A stretch of 64,000 nucleotides of DNA from Mixophyes australis. Taxonomy: Eukaryota; Chordata; Amphibia; Anura; Limnodynastidae. Position 1 is the first letter of the stretch, and every line of letters starts with the position of its first letter. The notes under the pieces are model-generated. The model worked only from the letters and a program-made list of their open reading frames with translations, made no database searches and was not told the DNA's origin. Positions 39,392 to 50,695 of the stretch are shown one piece after another. A program made the translations under genes and the position numbers. The stretch lies in assembly GCA_036250195.1 (NCBI GenBank), contig JAVHZZ010000002.1, positions 271,372,407 to 271,436,406 on the forward strand, in the 5' to 3' direction.

Positions 39392-40525
39392 ATGGATGCT
39401 AAAGTCTGTGCTTTTGATGTTACCGTTTCCTTTGCCACCAAATCGTTTTTGTCTCAAGCACTTCTGGATTCTGGAGCTGCTGGAAACTTTATATCTAGTT
39501 CTCTAGTGAATCAATGGTCCCTACCAGTGATTCCTTTAAAAGCACCTGTAGCGGTCACCGCTATCGATGGTTCACGCATATTTAATGGACTCATCACTCA
39601 ATGTACGGCTCCATTGACCCTTCAAATTGGAGTCTTACACCAAGAGAAAATTTCCTTGTTGGTCCTTCCTGTTACCACCAGTCCCATCATACTTGGCCTT
39701 CCATGGCTTCAACTTCATTCGCCTCAGATTGACTGGAACACTCCTCAAGTCACTTCCTGGGGTCCGGATTGTCATCATAGATGTTTGTCTCAAGTCGTTC
39801 CATTCAAAATAAATCAGTCTTCCATTACACCCTGCCCACCGGGCCTTCCTCCACAGTATGCTTCCTTCGCAGATGTGTTCGATAAGATCCAGTCTGAACA
39901 CATTCCTCCTCATTGGGCATGGGATTGTCCGATTGACTTACAACCTGGCAAGACTCTTCCTAGGGGTCGTGTGTATCCACTCTTGCTACCAGAGACCCAA
40001 GCAACTTCTGAGTATATCAAGGAGAACCTCCAGCGAGGATTTATCCGACCTTCCACTTCTGGAGCGGGTTCTTTTTTGTGAAGAAGGATGGATCATTACG
40101 ACCCTGTATAATGCCATTACTATCAAAAATCGGTACCCAATTCCACTAATTACCGAGCTCTTTGATCGGATTAAGGGAGCCCGGATTTTCACCAAACTTG
40201 GTCTTCGAGGCGCCTATAATTTAATCCGGATCAAGTCTGGAGACGAATGGAAGACAGCTTTTAACACCAGGGATGGGCACTATGAATATCTAGTTATGCC
40301 CTTCAGGTTGTGTAACGCCCCCGCTGTCTTCCAGGGTTTCGTGAATGAGATCTTCCGGGACTTGTTGTATGTCTGTGTCGTCGTCTACCTGGACGACATA
40401 TTAATCTTTTCTCAGGATCTGCCCACTCATCATCAACATGTGGCAGAGATCCTCTCCAGACTCCGGAGAAACTCTTTATTCTGCAAGTTAGAAAAATGTT
40501 CCTTTGAGCTATTCCAGATTCCATT
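39392..40525 (+). pseudogene. pol of element A, 5' part only
   Basis: Aspartic protease with [12 protein letters not shown] (near 39460-39500). RT then starts with [19 protein letters not shown], frameshifts at about 40070-40130, and continues as [20 protein letters not shown] and [10 protein letters not shown]. It ends abruptly at 40525 where the LTR of B begins. The rest of RT, RNase H and nearly all of integrase are absent. Confidence 0.88.
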
Positions 40526-42066
40526 TGTCACTCACCGGACTGTGAGTGCCATTTCTCCTGTGTTCAGGAACCGTGGCCGTCCGCCATCCTGAGGGTCTGC
40601 GCATGTGCAGCCCTTATTAAACCTTCAGTACCTGTTGCTTTTAATTGATTGGATGATCAGGCAACCCTTCCTATTTAAACCACCTGTGATCATTACCTGG
40701 TTGCCTGATCTTGGAGTCTCATTCCCATGAGCCTCTGAAGGTGTTCCTGTGTTTCCTCATGTATTCAGCTCCCGCTGATTCCTATCTGCTACTACCACCG
40801 GACTCCAGTCCGCCTCAACTCTCCTGTGTTCATCGTGCCTGCACTCAGCTGATTCCTATCTGCTACTACCACCGGGCTCCTGTCCGCTTCAACTCTCCGG
40901 TGTTCATCGTGTCAGCTCTCCACTGATTCCTATCTGCTACTGCTCCCGGATTCCAGACAGTCTCTACTCTGCTGTATTCAGCGTGTCTCCTCTCCGCTGC
41001 CTTCGCTACTACTACTACCGGATTCCAGACCGCCTCTACTCTCCCGTGTTCAGCGTGTCTTCTCTCCGCTGCCTCCGCTACTACTGCCGGATACCAGACA
41101 GCCTCAACTCTCCCGTGTTCATCATGTTTCCAGTTTTACTTACTACTGCTTCCTGAGTATTGCTTCGTTGATACTGGATTACCTGCCGTGCGCTGCACCA
41201 ACCTGATTACCGCTTCCATCCTCCAGTGGTCTTTCCTCCTGCCGGCCTTCAGCCGTTCAGGTATCCCTGCACGTCTCTCTGACAGCCTGCTCTCCTGAAC
41301 CGCCGTATGCATACTTTCCATTGACTTTGCTTTTGTATTGCATATCCGTCTGGACTGTGTTGTGTTCATCTCCGGAGTCTACTATCCACTACAGTTATTG
41401 TTACCATTGACTTTGTTTCCTATTACCTGGATTGCTATAGTGACTTTGTATACTTCAAGCAGCGCTTGTCAGTTATTATTGTACTGTGGATATCATCGTG
41501 GGATCAAGTTCTGTGTGCCCGTGTATTCTCTGCATTACATTTATCTCCTCGTGTCCCTCCTCACATATATATAGCAGTGGTACAACTTGCTGACGCAGAC
41601 CGCTGACTCCTGTTTCCCTGTGACACCAGTTTCAAGTATCCTCTCATATTAGCAGTGGTACAACTTGCTATACGCAGACCACTGACTTCCCCATTACCTA
41701 CTTGCACCTGTAATCCATTCCTTCACTATAGACAGCGGTACAACTTGCTATACGCAGACCGCTGACTCTCACTACCTCCTCGTTACTCCTGGACATTCCT
41801 TCTCACTATAGCAGTGGTACAACTTGCTATACGTAGACCACTGACTCTCCTCACGTTTACTTGTCCATCTGGTTCCTCGTGTACATACATCTACTCATTA
41901 CCAGTTGCTGCTAGTCATAGACTTTCCTTGAGCATTCTCTCACCATCTGCTGATTCTCCTGTTCCGTTGTCACCCTGCTACCAGAGAACCATAGTACCAG
42001 CTATACTACTCTGGTAAGTCCATCATCTGGTGATATCCTGGGCAAAGACTCCTAGTGCCCGTGAAA
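40526..42066 (+). repeat. 5' LTR of element B
   Basis: TGTCACTCACC to CCCGTGAAA (last CA mutated). It has four hairpin units at about 41570-41850. In one (41733-41764) both stem arms have changed together to CAGCGGT/ACCGCTG. The upstream part has repeats of CTATCTGCTACTACCACCGG type. Confidence 0.9.
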
Positions 42067-42079
42067 GTAAGATCAGGCC

Positions 42080-43090
42080 ATGACAGACCCAGGAGCGGAA
42101 CCTACAGCTAAAGAGATGCTGCAGTATCTGGTTATCCGTATTGAACAACAGGATGTTCGCCAAAAACATTTGCTGCAATGTTGCCAGGCGTTAGCCTCCC
42201 AAAGAACGTCTGCGCAAAATATCACAGCTACTGTTGATGCTCCTGTGCCTTCCTCCGTTTCCCCAGTGCCATCCCAGGTGTCTACTGCTTCCACGCTACA
42301 CCTGCCTACTCCTTCAAAATATGATGGAGACCCCAAAACATGCAGGGGTTTTCTAAATCAATGCTCAGTTCATTTTGAGCTTCAACCTCACAATTTCTCT
42401 ACTCATCGTTCCAGAGTGGCCTATCTCATTTCCTTGTTTTCCGGACAAGCTCTCGCATGGGCTTCCCCTCTGTGGGAAAGAAATGATACATTATTACAAG
42501 ATAGTGCCAAATTTATTTCCACGTTTCGAAGTGTATTTGATGAACCTGGTCGTGTTATTTCCGCTGCATCCAGCATCCTCCGTCTACGTCAGGGTTCTCG
42601 TACTGTAGGCCAGTACGTCATTCAATTTCGGATATTAGCCTCTGGACTTCAGTGGAACACTGAAGCGTTAATTGCCGCCTTCTGGCAGGGGCTTTCTGAT
42701 AAAATTAAAGATGCACTGACTACTCAAGAATTACCTACTTCTCTAGAAGATTTGATTTCTCTTTGCCACCGTGTAGACATGAGATTTCGTGAAAGAGAGT
42801 CTGAAAAAACAACTTCATTTAAAGCACCTCTTCGCTCAAGTCCTCAAGTTCGCCCAGTTTCATCTCCGGTGATACCCATGGAGATAGGTCGCTCCAAATT
42901 AACTTCAGAGGAGAGGGACCGAAGAGTAAAAAATAGACTTTGTATCTATTGTGCTGATTCTACTCATATGCTCAATTCATGCCCTGAAAAAAATCGGGAA
43001 ATGCCAGGCCCTAACCAGTTCTGGAGAGGTGAAGTTAGGGTCCCTGGAGTCCTCTCCATGTTCTACGAAATTAAAAGTTTGTGCTTTTGA
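42080..43090 (+). pseudogene. gag of element B (intact but altered C-terminus)
   Basis: Open from MTDPGAEPTAKEMLQYL through the capsid core (GFLNQCSVHFELQPHNF, SGQALAWASPLWERND) and the knuckle [14 protein letters not shown]. After that an A-run at 42976-42982 adds bases relative to A. Gag therefore runs about 35 codons into a foreign frame (ending SLCF) rather than stopping at the usual GNARP-type end. Pol lies in the other frame. Confidence 0.85.
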
Positions 43091-46000
43091 TGTTACGGTT
43101 TCCTTTGCTACCAAATCGTTCAAGTCCCAAGCACTTATTGACTCTGGAGCTGCAGGAAATTTTATTTCTAAATCCCTTGTGAATCAATGGTCCCTACCAG
43201 TGATTACTTTGAAAATACCTATTACTGTGACTGCTATCGATGGATCACGCATTATTAATGGTCTTATCACCCAGAGTACGTCTCCAATAACCCTTCAAAT
43301 TGGTGTATTACACCAGGAAGAAATTTCATTTTTAATTCTTCCTGTTACTACCAGTCAGATTGTATTAGGCCTTTCATGGCTTCAACGTCACTCTCCTCAG
43401 ATTGACTGGCACACTCCTCAAGTTACGTCTTGGGGACCTGAATGTCATCATCGTTGCCTCTCTCAAGTCGTTCCTCTTAAAATACAGCAATCCTCCATTT
43501 CACCTTGTTCACCGGGACTTCCTCCTCAGTATGCTTCTTTTGCCGATGTATTTGATAAAATTCAGTCTGAACGTCTTCCTCCTCATCGTTCGTGGGACTG
43601 TCCGATTGATCTTCAACCTGGCAAGACTCCTCCCAGGGGTAGTGTGTATCCACTTTCGTTACCTGAAACTCAAGCTACATCTGAGTACATCAAAGAGAAT
43701 CTCCAGCGAGGATTTATTCGACCCTCTACCTCTCCCGCTGGAGCAGGGTTTTTCTTCGTAAAAAAGAAGGATGGGTCATTACGTCCTTGCATAGATTTCC
43801 GTGGACTTAACGCCATAACTATCAAAAATCGGTATCCCATTCCATTAATTACTGAGTTATTTGATCGTATCAAGGGAGCCCGGATCTTTACCAAGTTGGA
43901 TCTTCGTGGTGCCTACAATTTAATTTGAATCAGGTCCGGTGACGAATGGAAGACAGCTTTCAACACCAGAGACGGGCATTATGAATATTTAGTAATGCCC
44001 TTCGGCTTATGTAACGCCCCCGCTGTTTTCCAGGGTTTCATTAATGAGATCTTCCGGGACTTGTTATATGTTTGTGTCGTCGTCTATCTGGACGACATAT
44101 TGATCTTTTCGCAGGACCTGCCTTCTCATCATCAACATGTGGCAGAGGTCCTTTCCAGACTCCGGAAAAATTCATTATTCTGCAAGTTAGAAAAATGTTC
44201 ATTCGAGTTGCCCCAGATTCCATTTCTGGGATATATTGTCTCCGGAGTTGGTCTTCAGATGGATCCAGAAAAGGTGAATGCTGTATTACATTGGACCCAG
44301 CCAACTATTCTTCGTGCAATCCAACGTTTTATAGGTTTTGCTAATTATTACAGACGCTTCATTCAAGATTTTTCGTCTATTACATCTCCTATAGTGGCCC
44401 TAACTCGCAAGGGGGCCAACACTAAACAATGGTCCTCCGAGGCCCTTCAAGCTTTCCAGTGTCTCAAAGAGTCCTTCTCCTCCGCTCCTGTTCTTCGACA
44501 GCCTGATGTGACGCTTCCCTTCTTCCTAGAGGTAGACGCCTCTAATGTTGGCTTAGGAGCCATTTTATCCCAAAGATCGGAGCAACAAAAATTCCATCCT
44601 TGTGCCTTTTATTCCCGGGGTCTTCTACCAGCGGAGAAGAATTATACCATCGAGGACAAGGAGTTGCTGGCCATAAAAGCAGCATTAGAGGAGTGGAGAT
44701 ATTTGCTGGAGGGAGCTCGTCATCCTGTGACAATTTTTACTGATCATAAAAATTTGTCATATCCACAGTCAGCTCAATGTTTGAATCATTGTCAAGCAAG
44801 ATGGTCTCTTTTCTTTTCTCGGTTTGAACTTATTGTAACCTTTAAACCAGCTGCAAAAAATAAAAAAGCGGATGCCCTATCTCGGGCATTCGTGACGTCC
44901 TCAGACGTTGAAGATGGTCCTAACCATTCTATATTAGATCCCAAATGTGTTTCTCTGGCCGCTTCATCCACCAAGGTGCTAGCATTTGGGAGAACTCTCG
45001 TGCCTCCATCTCTTAGGAAGAAAATTTTGTCTTGGTTTCATTCTTTACGTTTTTCTGGACATTCTGGTGAATGCAAGACTTTCGAAATCCTTTCTCGAAG
45101 CTACTGGTGGCCCTCCATGAGGAGAGATGTCAAAGACTTCGTGGCTGCCTGTGAGTTATGTTCCCAGTTTAAAACGCCCCGCAGAACACCAGCGGGTTTA
45201 CTTCAACCACTACCCATTCCTTCCAAGCCTTGGACCCATATTAGTATGGACTTTGTTACAGATCTTCCTCCTAGTAAAAAGTGTAATACAATTTGGGTAG
45301 TGGTGGATAGATTTTCGAAAATGGCACATTTCGTTCCTTTGACCGGTTTACCTTCTTCATCTACTCTGGCTGATCATTTAATCAAAGAGATTTTCCGAAT
45401 TCATGGATGTCCTTCTGAGATTGTTTCAGATAGAGGAGTGCAATTCTTTTCCAGATTCTGGTGAGCCCTTTGTAAGACCTTGGGTATTCGATTATCACGC
45501 TCATCTTCCTACCATCCTCAATCAAACGGACAGACTGAGAGAGTCAATCAAGATCTCGAGACTTTCATAAGGATGTGCTCCTCAGCCAACCAAGACAACT
45601 GGGTAGATTTGCTCCCATGGGCTGAATTCGCCCATAACAACATGTATCATGAGTCATCTTCAAGAAGTCCATTCTTTGTGGTTTACGGTCACCATCCGTC
45701 TTTCCCGGAATTTCCTGCCCTCCCTCCCACTCAAGTTCCTGTGGTAGAGACTGTTTGTCAGACCTTCAAAAATATTTGGTCTCAGGTTAAAACTTGTTTA
45801 AAGAAGACATCTGCCAGATATAAGTCCTTTGCAGATAAAAAGAGACGGGCTATTCCACCACTTAAAAGTGGAGATCGTGTATGGGTATCAACCAAAAATA
45901 TTCATTTGAAGGTTCCATCTATGAAGTTCGCTCCTCGTTTTATTAGTCCATATAGGATCACTCAAGTGATAAATCCAGTTTGTTTCAAACTTCTACTACC

Positions 46001-46421
46001 TAAGAACCTTCGTATTTCCAACGCCTTCCATGTGTCATTACTCAAGCCTCTTATCATCAACCGTTTCTCTATTCCTCCTTCAGCACCTCGGCCGGTTCAA
46101 GTTCATCAAGAGGAGGAGTTTAAAATCACTCATATATTAGATGCAAAAATTTCGCGAGGAGTTCTTCGTTTCCTCGTTCATTGGAAGGGCTTTGGTCCCG
46201 AAGAACGTTCGTGGATTCGGGCAGAAGATCTCAACGCCCCAGCTCTTCTAAGAAAATTTTATTGTAAGTATCCGGGCAAACCCGGCTCCATGTGTTCTGT
46301 GCCCACCTTTAAAAGGGGGGGTACTGTCACTCACCGGACCGTGAGTGCCTCTTCACTGGTGCGTGGCTCTCCAGTATTCCTGCCAGCACCTATCCTGAAC
46401 CGTGGCCGCCCGCCATCCTGA
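42951..46421 (+). pseudogene. pol of element B (nearly intact, two nonsense codons)
   Basis: Domains in order are protease ([12 protein letters not shown]), RT ([30 protein letters not shown]), RNase H (FFLEVDASNVGLGAILSQR; DHKN), the H2C2 integrase module (CELCSQFKTPR), DDE core (ISMDFVTDLP; VSDRGVQF; NGQTERVNQ), and chromodomain (EFKITHILDAKISRG; HWKGFGPEERSWI). Two TGA codons interrupt it, at 43926-43928 and 45462-45464. Both sit where a CGA Arg codon is expected, so both fit CpG decay. The frame continues about 95 bp into the 3' LTR before stopping. Confidence 0.92.
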
Positions 46422-47678
46422 TGGTCTGCGCATGCGCAGTTCCTAAGAACTCTTCTGACCTTTGCTTTTAGTTAATTGGTTGATCAGGCAACGCTCCCTA
46501 TTTAAAGCACCTGTGTTCCTTACCTCGTTGCCTGATCTTGGAGTCTCATTCCCTGTGAGTCCTAAAGGTGTTCCTGTGTACTTCTCCGTGTCTTCAGCTT
46601 CCTGCTGATTCCTGCTCAACTCATTGCCGGTTTCCAGACCGCTTCAAGTCTCCTGTGTTCTACTATGTCTTCAGTTCCCTGCTGATTCCTGCCGGTTTCC
46701 AGACCGCTACAAGTCTCCCGTGTTCTACTATGTCTTCAGTTCCCTGCTGATTCCTGCTCTAATCATCTGCGGCTTCCAGTCCACTATTACCTCCAGTGTT
46801 CTACTCGTGTTCGCTATCTCCAGTGATTTCTGCATTGCTCATCGTTGTTCTACCCGTGTCAAGTTCTCTGCCTGTGTGCTGACCCGGACCCTGATTACCG
46901 CTACCACTCACCTGTGGTTTCTTTACTCGTGCTGGCGTGCAGCCGCTCAGCTGTTCCTGTATCCTCTCGTGGACAGCCTGCTCAACTGAACCGCGGTATG
47001 CTTACTTTCTATTGACTGTATTCGTTTACTGCATATCCGCTTGGACTGTTCTCCACTAACCCACGGAATCCTCTATCTCCCTGAGACTGTGTTATTACTC
47101 CGCATATCTGCTGGGAAGTTTACCTCTTTGTTCAGTCGTGAGATACATATGCTAATTGACCTTCTGCTATTAGCCTGGATTCCAGTAGTGAATTTGTCTC
47201 TGTCAAGCAGCGCCTACCACACCAACATAGACTTGTGCATATTGTTTGGGATCAAGTTCCTTGTGCTCTCAGTGTCTACATTCTATGTTTCCACTCATCG
47301 ACACCTGTACCTATCCCCACCTATAGAAGTGGTACAACTTGCTGTACGCAGACCACTGACTCCCCGTTACCTACCTGCACCTGAAACAAGCCCTCTCACT
47401 ACAAGCAGTGGTACAACTTGCTGTACGCAGACCACTGACTTCCCCGTTACCTTCCTGCACTTCTTCACGTCCATCAAGATCCTCGTGTTCATATCTACCT
47501 AATCATTAACCAGATTGCTGCTAGTCATTGACTTTTCTATTTGCATCCTCTCACCATCTGCTGAGTCATATGTTCCGCTAGTCATCCTGCTACCAGAGGA
47601 CCACTGTGTAACCCACACTACTCTGGTAAGATCATCATCTGGTGATATCCTGGGCAAAGACTCCTAGTGCCCGTGACA
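46325..47678 (+). repeat. 3' LTR of element B
   Basis: 1354 bp, TGTCACTCACCGG to GTGACA. It is preceded by the polypurine tract AAAAGGGGGGG. Only two hairpin units are present (about 47328-47440), against four in the 5' LTR. Confidence 0.9.
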
Positions 47679-47814
47679 GCTTTGGTCCAGAGGAGCGTTC
47701 TTGGATCCGCGCAGATGATCTCAACACTCCAGCTCTTCTAAAAAGATTCTATTCCAAATATCCGGGCAAACCCGGCTCCAAGTGTTCTGTGCCCACTTTT
47801 AAAAGGGGGGGTAC
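47679..47814 (+). pseudogene. End of pol of element A (chromodomain tail)
   Basis: 136 bp encoding FGPEERSWIRADDLN and the terminal KPGSKCSVPTFKRGG, followed by the polypurine tract. It directly follows the 3' LTR of B. Confidence 0.9.
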
Positions 47815-49131
47815 TGTCACTCACCGGACCGTGAGTGCCTCTGCGCTGGTGCGTGGTTCTCTAGCCTTCCTGCCGGCGTCTGTCCTGAGCTGCGGCCGTC
47901 CGCCATCTTGATGGACTGCGCATGCCCAGCACCCAAGAACTCTTATGACCTTTGTTTTTAATCTAATTGGAGGATCAGGCACCTCTCCCTATTTAAGGCA
48001 CCTGTGCTCATTACCTCGTTGCCTGATCTTGAGTCTCATTCCCTGTGAGTCTCTGAAGGTGTCTTCTGTGTCCTGCTCGTGTTTTCAGTTCCCTGCTGAT
48101 TACCTGCTCTACTCATCGGTGGTTCCCATACCCGCTACTGACTCTGGTATCCTGCTCGTGTCCTCAGCTATCTATTGGATTACCTGCTCTGCTCAACTGC
48201 GGTTCCCATACCCGCTTCAGCCATTCAGCGCTCCTGCTGTGCCTGCATATCCTCGTGGACAAGCTTCTCTACTCATCAGCTGTATGCTTACTTGCTATTG
48301 ACTTTCAACTGTTACCTTGCATATCCGCTTAGGGCAAGCTTCCCTACTCAGCAGTGGTATCCATACCCTCTATAGACTATTAGATATAACGCTGCATATC
48401 TGTTTGGAGCAAGTTCCTCTGTGCTCTCATTGTATTCATACAGCTATTGACTCTATTCATTCCTCCACTTATCCTCACCTGGACAAGTCCTCACCTCCTC
48501 GCAGTGGTACAACTTGCTGTCCGCAGACCACTGACTTCTCGCTACCCTACCTGCACCTGGACAAGTCTTCTCATCACAGCAGTGGTACAACTTGCTGAAC
48601 GCAGACCACTGACTTCTCGCTACCCTACCTGCACCTGGACAAGTCTTCTCATCACAGCAGTGGTACAACTTGCTGAATACAGACCACTGACTTCCCGCTA
48701 CCTCCCTGCACCTGGACAAGTCTTTCCTTCACAGCAGTGGTACAACTTGCTGAACGCAGACCACTGACTCTCCCATTACCTTCCTTCACCTGCTCACGTC
48801 CACCCGGCTCTCCGTGGTTGAAACCTGTCTTCCACTATAGCTGCAAGTCGCTGACTAATCTACCAGTATAGCTGCAAGTCACTGACTCATCTACCAGTAT
48901 AGCTGCAAGTCACTGACTCATCTACCAGTATAGCTGCAAGTCACTGACTCATCTACCAGTATAGCTGCAAGTCACTGACTATCATCAGTTCCATTGGCAT
49001 CCTCTCTCCATCTGCTGTTATATACGTTCCACTATTCACTCTACTGCCAGAGGACCGCTGTGCAAACTCCGCCCCTCTGGTAAGCATAGTCACCTGGTGA
49101 ATCCTGGTCGGAACTCCTAGTGCCCGTGACA
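47815..49131 (+). repeat. 3' LTR of element A
   Basis: Closely matches the 5' LTR at 37029-38395, including four hairpin units at about 48475-48780. The 31-bp AGTATAGCTGCAAGTC-core unit is expanded to five copies at about 48830-48990. Confidence 0.92.
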
Positions 49132-49136
49132 GTGGT

Positions 49137-49750
49137 ATTTTGCCAGGAAGAATATCAATAGCACAGTCCCAAATGCTGTGAGGAGGTAGTAACTCAGATT
49201 TCCATTTATCTAATATTTATGCAAATGATTGATACTGGGATAGAAGCAACGTTTTGTCAGTCTTGGAATGAGATGTCATGCTGAGTAGAGGTTTTATTTG
49301 AAGCAGGTAGTTGGAATGGCAAGAAGGACCCCAGAACAATATCTGAGAAGAGGTTCATTCGATTTGAGGGAAATGCAATTGTAACCACGGAAGACCCAGA
49401 ATGATGGGACTAGTGGTGCACTCCAATACATAAAAAAAAAAAATTCGCGAAATGTAATGCTCCAATCTGAAGGGACAAAGGTTCCGTCCGGCATAGAATT
49501 TTCCCTTTAGTAATCGGACTTCCATCAATAGCGGTAATGAGCACAGGTGTAGCTAGTGGGCAGGTGGGCAGAGACAAGAATTTGACCATCTAGGAGGAAA
49601 TAAAGTTCCCAGCTGCCCCAGTCCAGTAATGCTGATAACAGTTTGGGACCAGAGGGTCCATGGAGAAGTACTGGCATGGCACAAATAGAGGATGGACTGA
49701 TATCCGGAGAGGATTTAAATGTCCCTAACCTGACTCCCCGATTACAAGTT
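49137..49750 (-). pseudogene. G1 protease region
   Basis: Degraded minus-strand frames. The best segment (about 49420-49290) spells a LGFPWLQL-like stretch typical between protease and RT, and the equivalent of the CPIDLQPGK region lies near 49150. It has stops and frameshifts throughout. Confidence 0.7.
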
Positions 49751-50675
49751 AGGGTTTGGCATTTCCCTGCCGTTTGGAACAGGATGCAAGAAGATGCCCA
49801 GGTTCACCACAGTAAATACATAATTTTTTGATGATTCTACTCTGTCTCTCCTTAGGAGACAGTTTGGATCGATCCAATTGCTTCGACTCGAAAGAGGAAC
49901 AAGGAGACAAGGAACGAGAAGAAAGTTTGTTGCCAACCCATCCTGGAGATTCCCTTTCAGATACCCTTTCCTGATAACGGATATCCACTTTGTGGCATAA
50001 TGAGATAAGAGTGTCAAGTGTAGAGGGTAACTCCTGGGGAGCCAATACATCTTTGACTCGTTCAGCTAGACCTAGCCAGAAAGTGGCTACTAAGGCCTCA
50101 TTTTTCCATTGAAGTTCAGATGACAACGTTCTGAATGGGATCACATATTGGGTGAGGGTTTTGGAACCCTGGCGCAGTCTGAGAAGACTAGAAGCGGTCG
50201 AAGAGACACGACCAGGTTCATCGAAAATTTTCCTGAATGTAGCCATGAAAGCAGCAATATCTTGCAGAAGGGAATCATTCCTTTCCCAAAGGGGCGAAGC
50301 CCACACAAGGGCTTGCCCTGATAACAGAGATATAATATAAGCAACTTTAGAGTGGTCTGTGGGGAAGTTCTGAGGGAGTAGCTCGAATTGGATTGAGTAT
50401 TGATTCAGGAATCCTTGACAATCCCTGGGTTCACCATCAAATTTTTGAGGAGTTGGTAATCGCAGATGAGAGAAAAAGCTGACAGGAACCGTGGTCTTGG
50501 CCTCGGCTGAAGTAACAACAGGATGAATGGGTAACGATGTCTGTAATGTGTCCAGATGTGATGCTAAAGATTGAAGACATTGGAGAGTCTGAATTTGAGT
50601 GGCATCCTGGTGTTCGAAACGACCCACCAAATGTTGCAACAAGTCTTTGGCTGATGGTTCTCAATCAGGATCCAT
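49749..50675 (-). pseudogene. G1 gag
   Basis: Start ATG at 50675-50673. The fifth codon is TGA (50663-50661) where the related elements keep a sense codon, so it cannot be made from this start. It is open from there for 297 codons: capsid core GFLNQYSIQFELLPQNF and SGQALVWASPLWERND, then a canonical CCHC knuckle CIYCGEPGHLLASC near the C-terminus, ending at 49749. Confidence 0.9.
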
Positions 50676-50695
50676 TCCTAATGGTCAGATCATAC

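Larger units (their letters stand above)
40526..47678 (+). mobile_element. B: gypsy element nested in A, possibly a hybrid
   Basis: Plus-strand unit with a 5' LTR (40526-42066), gag, full pol and 3' LTR (46325-47678). Its two LTRs differ clearly in length and sequence (1541 versus 1354 bp). The flanks are CCATT on the left and GCTTT on the right, not a target duplication. The host element A also lacks everything between the two junctions. This is best explained by recombination between two B-family copies inserted at different points of A. Confidence 0.85.
37029..49131 (+). mobile_element. A: Ty3/gypsy element inserted in G1
   Basis: Plus-strand element with near-identical LTRs (37029-38395 and 47815-49131), flanked by GTGGT at 37024-37028 and 49132-49136. 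It contains gag, protease and the first part of reverse transcriptase (38409-40525). It then holds the related unit B, and then only the last 136 bp of its own pol (47679-47814) before the polypurine tract and 3' LTR. The segment from mid RT to the chromodomain is missing. Related to G1 in gag and pol motifs but a different subfamily. Confidence 0.92.

Noticed and set aside
36254..49136. Endogenous retrovirus with envelope gene
   Set aside because: All gypsy units here end pol with a chromodomain followed directly by the polypurine tract and LTR. No envelope-like frame is present.
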